From contig NC_091096.1 of NCBI RefSeq assembly GCF_024713975.1, positions 5,421,501 to 5,485,500 on the forward strand: a DNA stretch of 64,000 nucleotides. Reading direction: 5' to 3'. The translations under genes were made by a program, and so were the position numbers. Below are positions 14,034 through 24,945 of this stretch, piece after piece. Below the pieces are notes generated by a model. The model was given only the letters and a program-made list of their open reading frames with translations, was not told where the DNA came from and ran no database searches. The DNA comes from Paralichthys olivaceus. Taxonomy: Eukaryota; Chordata; Actinopteri; Pleuronectiformes; Paralichthyidae. Positions within the stretch are counted from its first letter, which is position 1. Each line of letters begins with the position of its first letter.

Positions 14034-15040
14034 CAGCTATTGCTTATATTTTTAGTTGGTCTGTAGGACTGTTGCAAAGCATTTTCTGACTCCTGCTGGT
14101 ACACGCTGGTATTGCAGGCCCATCTATCTGAGAGTAACCGAGGGCCCAAAACGTTTCTTGAGCGGCAGGTTCTGTTTTCGGGCAATAGCTTTCAAATGAA
14201 GGCTTTAACAAACTAAATCATTTGATGCACCACTACACTAATTCTTGTAACCATGATTAACTCAAACGTTTTCTCTGTAAAGGCTTTTATCCCGTGTACC
14301 CAGCACATGCAATGATCTTAATCCATGAACTTCTGGTTCATAAACACTGCACCACAATAGAAATATTTTGTGTTTAACATGTAAATATCCTGTGTACACT
14401 TTAATGCACTGAATTTTATGTAAAACATTAACTTGAAGACATTCAGCCACGCTGTCATCTCCTCTGTGACACGGAGGACGATGAACGATAAGAGACTCTA
14501 TTACTCTGAACATAACCAGGTTCGGAGAGTGGCTCATTGATTTCATACAACAAAGACGTCTTGGTCCTTCACAAGAACATGAAGAGAAAAAGATAATGTA
14601 GTTACTGTGTGGTGCTTCATGAGGTTTCATTACATGTGCCTGAGGGTCTGTTGTCCTCGTTGCTTTCATGGATCTTGTGTAGAAAGACATTCAGTTTCCC
14701 ACAGTAGAGTTTCTCTGCAGACAAATGTTTGTAACCACAACCAGGTACTTTAGACCTGTACAGAGGTCTGTTTAAAGAGTTGGTGTTAAAAATATCTACA
14801 TGAATAACTGGCTAATCTTTAATGTTTACAATTGAGGAGTCATCTTGGTATTTAAATATTTTAATCCAGTGACAAAGACAAAGACATCATTCATGTTTTT
14901 GTTTGGGGATGAGCTTTGTTCATTGATTCCTAAATCCATGAATAATAAATCGTGGCCCAGGAGATCAGTGCTCATTCGCTGCAGGGTCAGACAGGGTTAA
15001 ACCCAAGAATCTCTGAGTAGGTGTCGTTCCTCCTCTTCGT
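12486..15040. other. Tail-to-tail gap between atosb and naaladl1
   Basis: No coding exon is visible. The left part follows the atosb poly(A) site. The right part must hold the naaladl1 3' UTR on the minus strand, whose end I cannot place; TTTATT at 13475-13480 is one candidate signal. Simple repeats are (AC) at 13667-13690, (CT) at 13941-13962 and (TA) at 13993-14032. Confidence 0.6.
13941..14032. repeat. Compound (CT)n / (TA)n microsatellite
   Basis: A (CT)11 run at 13941-13962 is followed by a short interrupted AT stretch and then a (TA)20 run at 13993-14032. The frames crossing it translate to Tyr-Ile or Leu-Ser repeats and are not genes. Confidence 0.9.
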
Positions 15041-18000
15041 CTAAATGACATCGGCCAGCATGTGGGCGGCGCCCTCGATGGCCTGGCTCAGGACTGACAG
15101 GTGGTAGTGCACTTTGTCCCAGTCGCTCGACTGAGTTGATGACTCAGCGTTGGCATAAGCATCAGCCAGACCTGGGAAGGTTGGTCTGCCGGCGCTGCTC
15201 GAAGCCCAGATAACATGCCTGTGTGATGAAAGAGATCATATAACAACGATAAGCAGCCAAACAATTAACGCACATTGCAGCATGAAGACATGAGGCTGGG
15301 AGATCGTATTCTTACCTGTACACATATTTATCTGGGAAGGCCAGAGGGTCCAGGAAGGCTCGGTCCAGCAGCATGAGCTGGTCGTTGATCCCTCTGACCT
15401 TCAGTGGTCTAAGATAAGAGAGATGGAGAGAGAGAGGGATGATTGACGTAGACTTCTATCTGCACACCAGAGGAGATAGCAACACGTCTGCATGGGAACA
15501 GAATGGTTTTGCTCCTACGTTTCATTTGCCAGGTCTGAACTGTGAATCACTTGGTCCAAATGAGAAGCTGCTCTGCGAAAGCTGCACACTGCACGTTTTA
15601 GTGGCTCTGAAAGAAAACCCGGATCAATGCAAAAGTTTTCACCTTCTCTAAATCACGTTTGGCTTCGGAGACGTCATCTATCTTTGGTCCAACAGTTATC
15701 AAATTTGGCTCAACGTGCCATAAAACAGACAAATTAAACTGTAAATGACGTAATTAAACCTAAAATCCAGAATAAATATAAATCACCTATACCTGTATAT
15801 AAATATTTGATTTATATATCACCTTTTGAGGTACCCAGGCTGCTTTACAGAGTAAGGAAAACCTTGAAAATAAAGTGTGTTTTTAAGAAGTGTAAATGTT
15901 GTGCGGCTGAGGGAAGTTCAGATTTCTATCTCTGTGTGTTGTGTTCTGTAATATTCCCTTTAATAAACATCTCAAACCATCTTACCCATGGATATGTTCC
16001 TAGCTTTCAGTTGGTCTTCATATAGTGTCACTGCAGTATTGAGGTAGTCCTCCAGACTCTCTGCGTAGTCACTGCAGTTTAGTGGCAACACCAGGCTGTC
16101 GGCCAATCGGATCAGGACGTTTCCAGCCGTCCTGGCGATTGCTTGGTGACTGACGAACCCTGAGAGGAGAAATCAGAAGATGAAGGGATGGAGTAGAGCC
16201 CATCAGGCTGAGAAATACAAGTGGATAATATATAATTTCTACCACTGAGTGTTGCTGCATAAGAAGTATAGAACAAGAAAAACAACAGTGGAGACAGCGT
16301 CCTTTACCGGGATCAATGAACTTTGAGGCGTAGTCAAAGGTGTCATATGCTGTGTGGTACGCTGGGTAAATACGAGCATTCATTTTACTCTGTGGGAAGA
16401 AAAACATCCATATGACAGACATTTCAAGGGCTTTGGTTGAGCTAAGTAATCAAACTGTATCACACTCCTGAAATCTGAATGGTGACCATACAGCGAGTTT
16501 CCTACCCTGTCGTATGTGTATGAAAGATCCATGGAGGTGATTCCGAGGTAATGGACGAAGGCAGCGTAATCACTCCCTGCACTGGACAGGTATCCCACAC
16601 TGTCCAAGGTAAACAGAAACAAATCCATTTGTTGCATCGGTTTATTGTCAGACCTGAGATTTCTATAGGAATAAAACCTCACATCACTCATGATAAATGA
16701 TGGTCTGTAGGAACCAACTGCTCTGACAATAATTCAAACTGTCATGACCACATACTGGAATTTAAAAGCAACAAAACATCTCATGTTACTGTGGTGACCG
16801 AGCATCTGATGTGCCTGTATGCTTCTTTTCACAGTCGACCATCTGATCCAGGATATGAACAGTTTCAACCAACCTTCACCCAATTGTTTGAAATATCCAA
16901 TCACAAGTTCTAGTCCCAGGATGCAATGCAACACATAGGACGTTACCGTGCACTTCATTACCTGGGAACGACACCTCGGGCCGGGCTCGTCCTGTTGAAG
17001 TATCGTATCCAGTTGTCGTACACAGACGTGGAATCCAGTCCAGGTGCGTTTACCTGGTGAGCAAACACAGAGACGTGTGACTGGGTCAAATCATGATGCT
17101 GCAGAGACTGACTTGAGATCTTCTTTATGAAGAGCTCACCTGCTTTGCGGCTGTGAAGAGGATGTTCTGTATTGATGGCATCCCTGAAGCTCTGAAGGTG
17201 GCGTTGGCTGAACAGTGGAAGATGGTAATGTTGGATTCATTATTAACTTGAGATGAGACAGTGAGACTTGGACATTGGTCAGTGAACAGAACCTGCAGTA
17301 AGACTGTAAATCTTCTTCATGAATTTTATATTTTGTGTCGACAGGATCGTTTCAACAACAGTCCTCCAAACATCTGAGGCTAAATTTACAATTCCCACAT
17401 GTTTTTTCAAAGCCACATAGTCAACAAAGCCTGTGATGATTTGCAGGTGGAGCTTCTTACCAAAAACAGCGATATCCACGTTGATGTAAGCGACGGTGCG
17501 TTCGCTGAGCTTGGTGAAGTATTGCTGCAGACAAATACGTAAAAAGAGAAGAATAAAATAACTGCGATTAAATTGTTTTAGATTAAATTGAATGCCAAGA
17601 TGTGGATTATAAACAGGTGCGTATTCAAGCTTCCTTGAAGTACATTGTCTTATTTTAAAACTAACAAATCAGATTTCACATTTTGTCAAAGTGTGTGGAT
17701 TCATTATAAATCACCTCTGTGTACTCTGCAGATCCAATGAGTCCAAACTCCTCCGCTCCCCAGCTTCCAAAGATGATGGACCTGCGAGGCCTCCATTTAC
17801 CTGCATCAGAGAGCAGAGGAAATTAGATTTTTGTTATCCAGCACAGCATTCAGTCTGATACAATCAGAAGCCATGACTCTGCTCACCCTGCTTCACCATC
17901 TGACCCAGAACCCTGGTCAGCTCCAACATGACCGACGTCCCGCTGCTGGGGTCGATGGCACCGTGAACCCAACTGTCCCGGTGGTTCCCGTAGATCACGT

Positions 18001-21000
18001 ACCTGTCTGTGGACACGAACGCACACTCACAGATTAATCACGGGATGAAAATGATTAATGTCATCATTTGGTTTTGATTCACTAGTCTCACCCGGCTCCA
18101 CGCTCCCTCTGATCACTCCCATCACGTTGGAGGAGTTCTTCACCTCTTCGTAGTTGAAGACGTCCAGTTTCACATCACTGGGACAGAAATTCAACATGTA
18201 TGAAGTAACAAACGAAGTTTTGCATATATATATATAAGATTTTGATAACTTCCTTTTGTAATTTCAAAATGAAGGTGAGATTCCGTGAAATTGCAAATAC
18301 AAGTGAATGCAGGATCATAGCAAATACAATAATTTAAAGTGAGGAGCTAATATTGAAAGTTTTAGAACTTTCCTAAAACATTTTTTTAATCTCATCTCAT
18401 CACTGTAAAGACATTGCTCACCTAAATATGATTTTTTTAAATTAATCAAACAAACAATATTGAATGGCATAATGAACTGTGTGATGAGTGAATAAGATTT
18501 CAAAAACATAAAAAATCCAGTGCTGGAGTTTTCCACCTTTTCTGTTTTGGAGTGATTAACATCATTCATCCAAATCAAGAATATTAATAATTATTACTAT
18601 TCAGACTTCCGTGCACCTATTCCCTGAGTGTGTGTGTTGCTTCACCTGTTGCGGAAGTCTGATGTGTTCCTGAACCCTGGACCTCCAAACCTGTAGGTAC
18701 AGTTGAAGGCTCCCTGCCATGGAGCTGGAGCTGCTTCTCCTCCCAGTTCACTGAATCACCCCAGAGGAAAAGGAGAGTTAGCAGCAGATAGCATCATATT
18801 GACTATTTTGTGCTGCATCAATAACATAGGTTCAAATGTTTATATCATCTCAGACCAGATCAATTTGTACGCATCCTCAAATCCGATCGGTTGAATTGGA
18901 ATAGGAGAGAATCCTGTGATGTTCTCGACTGGAATTCTGTAGGTTTCCTCTGCAAAATAATGAATCGGTAGAAATATCATCATTCGAAAACTTATTTTTC
19001 TGTAGGATTTATGGAAAAGTAATATAACAAAAAAAGAGTACCTCTACTGTGTGTGTACTTTGTTGTGTGTACTCTTTACCTTTGGCAGCCAGGTAGGGTG
19101 TGAGTGCGTCTCCAAAGAAACTCGTGAAGGATCCTCTCTCCACACCAGAGGGCGGCAGGTACCAGGAGTGAGGATACGTCTCATTCACGTCTGACATCAG
19201 ACCGTCGTTGATGTCCAGAGGGTCTGTGTAGACGAGCACGCCCAGGACCCCGTACACTGCTGCGTTTATGGCCTGGATGAGACACACGTGGTATTTTGTA
19301 CATGTGTAATTACATTGGCTACTTATTATTAGCATTGATATGATATAAACCACATATATGATATATATAAATATTGCTACAATACTTATACAATTATTAC
19401 ACTATCATTAAACTTTTATTGTCTTTCATTGTTATCACCTACTAATTTGTATTGTCGGAATGCTATTGTATAATTTTTTATATACTATTCTGTTTTATAA
19501 TACAATAATATAATTTTCTATTCATGCTTAGAGTTTTTATATGTTATATTTCTACATACTCACTTTTTTATAAAGTATATACTGAGCTTTTATTGTATAA
19601 TTACTTACAGGGACCTTATCAACATAATTACTTTGCCTGTCATTGTTTTTTCAGTCGTACAAACACAAGCTTGATAACCTGCAGCCACACCCACCTCTGT
19701 TATGTTTCCATATTGAATGTGATGTTGAACTACTTTTGCACTTTGCTCCATGAAGAACGACCTTGCCCTCAGCCGTGTACTTTGCATGAAAATGAATGAA
19801 GTAATCACTATAATAAATAAACTCTCAATAAACTCACTGTAACAGACCACTTGGAAACTTCAGAGTACAAGTTTGCTCAAACCTTTTAATTTCTGAGTTT
19901 CATATTTGACTTTTCCGTTTTTTGTCAGTTTTTTAAATTTTTTTTAGTATTGATGATCAGTGTCATCTATTAGGTTTGACTAAAGTATTACTGGTAGATG
20001 ATTTGTGCAGTACAAAGATTGTTCAAGTTTGTCCCACTGTCTCAATAAAGGCGTTGAGATGTTGACCTACTGATGATTCCTGTCGTTTCCTGTCACAAAC
20101 ACACACACACACAACTGAAAACTGTATTTATATACATGTATATCTTAGCTTGAAGCTCACTTTAGCTACTCGTCCTGCTCCGCCGTATCTGGTGATTGCG
20201 ATTGTTCCTCTCAGGTCGACTGTCTGGTTCAGCCGCCGGTAGTCACTTGGTGTCCCCTGGTTGGCGTAAACCAGTTTCCCCTGAAACCATCACAAAAAGT
20301 CAACATTATGACAAAAGCAACGATGCAGGAGTAACTCAAACATAACGAGTTTAACTTTTGTGCATGTACCCACCATTTATACCCCACAAAACATGTATAC
20401 ACTGTTTTCTGATTCTTAAAAACCACTTTCACCAAACTCTTCTCTGTGAGTTCAGATGCAACAAAACAAACAAAAGACTGTGTATTCTTATCTTCTTCTT
20501 TACAACTGCCGCCTCCTCCGCTCATAGAGATTATGATGTTCCATATAAACCTGTCTTACGTAAATCTTAACCGATGGGCACTCGTTAGTTCATAAAATCA
20601 GTTGACATCATCATCTTATCATCTTGATAAGTAACTTTAGGCCTTGAAGACGTTGCAGCTTAACACAGATCGATGGCAGCAGGAAACTAAAGAGTGAAAA
20701 ATGATAAAAGATTTATTGATCTTAACTTTTGATTATATACAGAGTCATTGATTCATGTGCTTGCGGAGTCCAGAGATTCCTGCTCTGCTCTTCAAACTTA
20801 TATATTTCAATCAATTGTGACCTTGTTGCATTTTCACAGATGTTTCTGTGAGTCTACGACACAAAAACAGAGAAATGTGTTATCTGTCTGCCTTGAAGGT
20901 TACAACAGGTTAGCACATGATGTGGGCCTGTGAACCAGAGAGGTGACTATCATGGGACTTTTATAGTTTTAGTAAATAATTATAACACACACCAGCCTTC

Positions 21001-22334
21001 TTTTTATTTGTCCATCTACCCACACATCAACGTATCGATAGGCAAAAACATGAAAACAAAAACGTTTGGGGTTATGGAGTAATCTGCAGTTTATAACTAA
21101 ATCTGATTGAATCACTGAATTAAAACATTTAGCTTGTGATTGTAATTTGTGATCAGCCACCATTTAGACTGAGAGTGAGATACACAGAGATGTGTTTTTG
21201 CTTGTTACCTTTGCGTGTCCTGCAGGGGAGTACGCAGCGTACGGCTGAACCACCTCAGGATCAGCTTGATCCGAAGTGTAAGGCTTCTCTTTCTCTCTGG
21301 CGGTGTACAGCACAGTGTCCGACGGGTTCACTGAAATCAAGAAGTCATGGTGACCGGCCTGTTGGCATAAAGCTCTCAGGCAGAATGAAAACCTCAGGAA
21401 TGTTGAACAACAGAATATGATCAAAATCAAACTTTTTGGGGGGGATTCGTTTGGTTTTCTTTTTATTTCCAAGCAAATAAATATCATTGTAGTTGAAGTT
21501 ACTTTGAAGCAACACAATGGGGAAACAAGCAAAATGTGGCATTGGATTTTTCAGACTGGACAGTATTTACTGGACGAGGATGCTGTGACCTGTCCGCTCA
21601 CCTACAGTGACCTTGTTGGGCTTCTTGGGGTCCGGGAAGGACAGGTAGACCATGTACTCTTCTCTCCAGGCCTGGTCCAGACCGGTTTCTGGGTCTTGCC
21701 ATCTCTTCAGCATGAACTGCACCGTCTGCTCATCTCCAGCTGTGGTGGCCATGTGGGGCACTTTTGTCAGCTCCCTGTGGAGGAACAAGCGGATACAGAC
21801 GAGAGCCGTTCAGTTACGATCTAAAGCTTGAAACAGATTCCTTGAGGGAACCACAAAGAGATCGTTCAATCTGTTAGAGCTTCTATGGTCTTAGAATTGG
21901 AGGAAACCTTCAGGAATATGCTGAGCAAAGATTCCCTTGTTTTCAAATGAACATCATTGGACTTTTAGTCATTTCACTATGAAATCCTTTAATAATCCGC
22001 CTCTTTTATTACTTACAAACTAAAGTGTTTTCCCTTTTAATCTTCTATTTACACATTTAAAATCATTAGTAATCATCATAGAACAGTGGGTTCAGTGCCT
22101 TACAGAATCTTAATATAATCATTCATCGTTTCACCGTAAGTTTTCCTGGATCTGGATGTTGTCCACCTCAGACAAGAACTGTACAATAAGACTCTCGTCC
22201 ACATCCTTGGTCACATCGTTCATCCAGGACGGTGCCGAGCTGCTGCTGTTTGTGATTCCATAGTGGCCGATCAGGATACCTGCGGTCAGTATGGCAGCGC
22301 CACTCAGGATCCCAATCAACACCTGCTTTATCAT
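15041..22334 (-). CDS. naaladl1: N-acetylated alpha-linked acidic dipeptidase-like 1
   Basis: Nineteen minus-strand coding exons, in transcript order: 22334-22135, 21774-21602, 21330-21209, 20280-20161, 19272-19080, 18949-18856, 18750-18646, 18177-18092, 18006-17887, 17800-17715, 17524-17461, 17207-17140, 17053-16962, 16599-16506, 16389-16308, 16159-15986, 15606-15519, 15408-15316 and 15218-15041. They give 743 aa, close to the human 740. It is a type II membrane protein: a short cytoplasmic tail, one helix at about 4-24, then the protease-associated, M28 and dimerisation domains. The two-zinc site is intact: His373 (NHRDSW), Asp383, catalytic Glu421 with Glu422 (WGAEEFG), Asp450 (INVDI) and His551 ([10 protein letters not shown]). 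The family removes acidic or dipeptidyl residues from peptides at the intestinal brush border; the local function is inferred. The 29-residue exon at 15606-15519 is the most diverged, but it is required to keep frame. FOLH1/NAALAD2 are the alternatives; the [11 protein letters not shown] and WGAEEFG context fits NAALADL1. Confidence 0.94.
15818..15865. repeat. Short interspersed repeat fragment
   Basis: ATATATCACCTTTTGAGG followed by GCTGCTTTACAGAGT resembles a fragment commonly scattered in fish genomes. It lies in a naaladl1 intron. The assignment is from memory and weak. Confidence 0.3.
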
Positions 22335-23731
22335 CCTCCTCCCTGGGATAAGCTCCTCAAGAGAACAGTCGAGCTCCCCTCCTCTGTGGTCCTGAGTCCT
22401 GTGGCCGACTCTCCAGTGATCACAGTGTTTTTGGTGACAGGGTGTTGCTCATGAACTCATGATGTAAGATTCTGATTCTGATTCCCAAATGATCTCTGTG
22501 ACACCAGAGCAGCTGCTGAGGGACCTCCCATAAGACAGAGGCATTATCATTGCAAGGTTTACTCATTACTGTTTGCGTATGGGATGGACTTTAGCCCTTT
22601 GTGTGTATGTGAGGGAGTTTAAATCCATGTTTTTGCACACAAACCTACAGTATTTGAAGTTCAGGCGATCGACAGTAGTGCATTATTTGTTTTTAGTTAA
22701 AATGTTAAATCCTATCTGGTTCATGAAGAACAAAAGCAGACATGTGCAAAAGATTTATAGCTTTAACCATTTTACAAATTGTATTTTCAATTTTGCATAA
22801 CATTAAACAAGTAAAACTTTGAATATGATAATGGTGTGTTTAACCAAAACCACTAGGTCCAAACAATATTCCGTGGATGATACAAAAGCTTTCAGTGCAA
22901 CAATAAAATCACAATCTTATGTCAACATATTCAGGTCAGAAATCCACACGAGTGAGTTTTATGACAGACCATTCAAGTTATTCAAGGGAGAATTTAAGTC
23001 CTGTGTAAAAATCACTGGAAAGAATCAAGACTGATATGAATAACATCTGTTATTGAACAAGGAAATCAACTCTCAATTTGTTTTCACTGTATTTCTCCAT
23101 TATGTTCTGGAGTCATTTATAAAACTATTTTATCACAAACCTGAACTTTTTATTTTGAGACCATCGTGACATGCAAAGCCATTGAATTTGTTATTCAGCT
23201 GTTTTATTATATATTTATGAAACAGAATCCATGAACATGTATTTTATTGCATAAAGAATCGATACAATAAAGTCTTTGCTTTGTAAGTTTTGTAAAATCA
23301 GTTGTAAAATCAGCAGTAAAACTTTTTTGTTGACGACGTGAATGTGAGTGTAAAACGATATTGATGGTAAATTATGTTGCTGTACGTTCAACTAAACTTT
23401 ACTTTAAAAAAAAAAAAACACACAATGAGTTTGAGAGTGTCGTTTCAAAGCCTGAGTGATTTGTGATGAATCATAAATAACAGTTGTATTTGTGAAGGAA
23501 TCTTTACATTTACCATGGACAGATTTTTAATCAATCAGTAGCAGGCGTTGAATATACTTAGTTTACATTTTTATTAAATTATTAATTTGGAAGAAACTTT
23601 GATTTAGCTCAACTTTACTCTAATGAAATCAACAGGAATAGAAATGGCGGCCTCTAGCGGTGAGAGGTAACACCGCAGACTACTGCGGTTCAGTGTTTCC
23701 TGAGCAGGGAGAAGACCCTCCCCCTACCCTT

Positions 23732-23828
23732 CCTCTGATTGGTTTAGGTTCAGACATGATGACTGGTGATTTGATAGCGTTTGGAGGGCGTATCAGAGTA
23801 GGCCAATCAGAGGTAGTGTAGGGGCGGG
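23732..23828. promoter_or_regulatory. Paired inverted CCAAT boxes plus GC box
   Basis: CCTCTGATTGG at 23732-23742 and CCAATCAGAGG at 23803-23813 are perfect 11-bp reverse complements about 60 bp apart, each holding a CCAAT core in opposite orientation. GGGGCGGG follows immediately. This is typical of TATA-less promoters bound by NF-Y and Sp1. It lies about 400 bp upstream of the inferred erap1 first exon, so it could serve erap1 or a transcript in the other direction. Confidence 0.45.
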
Positions 23829-24182
23829 TCTTAGCAACAACACGGAAGTTTCCTGCAAACACGACTTTTCTCTTCTTGTTTCCGTCATTTCTCTTTTATT
23901 TGTTTTAGTTTTATAAACTTCACGGACTCGTTCATTAACTCCACATCTACATTCAGAGCTCATGGATTTATTTGATAATTTAAAAAAAGCAGCTCGGGAC
24001 ACGTACATGAACGTAAACGAGCTTGGTTTCCTGTGTAATCTGCAGAAATGTAAAATCAGACACGAAACAGTCTCAGTATTTGTCACCACAGTTTCACAAT
24101 CATCTGAGATTTAAACTGAATTTCACACAGCGGAGGAGGGATCCGCTCTTTTGTTTTTTCCCACAATGCATTTCCTCCATCT

Positions 24183-24197
24183 CTTTCACTTTCACTC
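24183..24197 (-). promoter_or_regulatory. ISRE / IRF-binding element upstream of erap1
   Basis: The plus strand reads CTTTCACTTTCACTC. Its complement is GAGTGAAAGTGAAAG, which contains GAAAGTGAAA and fits the GAAANNGAAA consensus for interferon-regulatory factors. It lies 40-50 bp before the GTGAGT donor of the inferred non-coding first exon of erap1. Mammalian ERAP1 is induced by interferon, so placement and gene function agree. Binding itself is not shown. Confidence 0.55.
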
Positions 24198-24204
24198 TTG
24201 GATT

Positions 24205-24236
24205 ATTTGAGCGTTAAATTGAAGCAGGAAACGAAG
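24205..24236 (+). other. erap1: Inferred non-coding first exon of erap1 (5' end uncertain)
   Basis: The GTGAGT donor at 24237 follows ACGAAG. The next good acceptor is TTTTACAG ending at 24915, which opens the exon with the erap1 ATG at 24946. The transcription start is not visible; it may lie further upstream, in which case the interferon-response-like element would be within the 5' UTR. Confidence 0.45.
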
Positions 24237-24945
24237 GTGAGTGGAGACACGAAGAAATAAGATCATTGTGAGAAATGTTTCTGTTCCAAACATCGACCCA
24301 GTCCATCCTGTCCGGCTCTGTTATGTTCCTTGAGGTTTTATTTTGGAGCATGAACGAATAGAAACTAGTGTGAGAACGAAAGTGTCGTGTTTCCAGATCA
24401 TGTGCCATGTGTGTCATTGTCTAGTTGTGTTGAAGAAAGACTGGGTAATAATACTGTTGATCTTCAGTAATAGTAATATATTAAAGGTTCAATTTGTTTC
24501 TCATAGATGAAGGGAGGAGCTGTAACATATAAATGATCCACTTTAGATTTGTAAATGTTTTCACTGTGTTTTAAAGTGTTTCTCTGGTCATGAAGAAGAA
24601 ATAAAAAAACTATTTACACTTAAAGGAAATAATAATGTGATGTTAATCTTGATGATTTTTAAAGTTATCATGTTGTAATGTTACAATTACAAAAAAACTA
24701 TGGTGACATGTAATTGAAAATACTGCACCTTTCACCATTTGGAATAGAGATGCTGGACGACAAAGAAATTAAAGTGATGCTAGAAGATCTATCTGTGTCC
24801 TCTGGTCCTGAGGAAATAAAATGTGTGTGTTTAAATCAGATTTAAATAGAAAATACACATAAAGCAATAATGTTCCTGAACATGATTATGCATTTGTGTG
24901 AATTGGATTTTACAGGTGAGAGGATTTCCTGCTTTCAGTGTCACC

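Larger units (their letters stand above)
22335..24204. other. Head-to-head intergenic region, naaladl1 / erap1
   Basis: No coding exon is visible. The naaladl1 side (22335-23600) is AT-rich. The erap1 side changes composition: an ACCGCA/TGCGGT inverted repeat sits near 23671-23688, CCTCTGATTGG at 23732-23742 faces its exact reverse complement CCAATCAGAGG at 23803-23813, and a GC box (GGGGCGGG) follows at 23821. An ETS-like CGGAAG lies near 23843, and an interferon-response-like element near 24190. This looks like a CCAAT/GC-box promoter. Confidence 0.55.
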
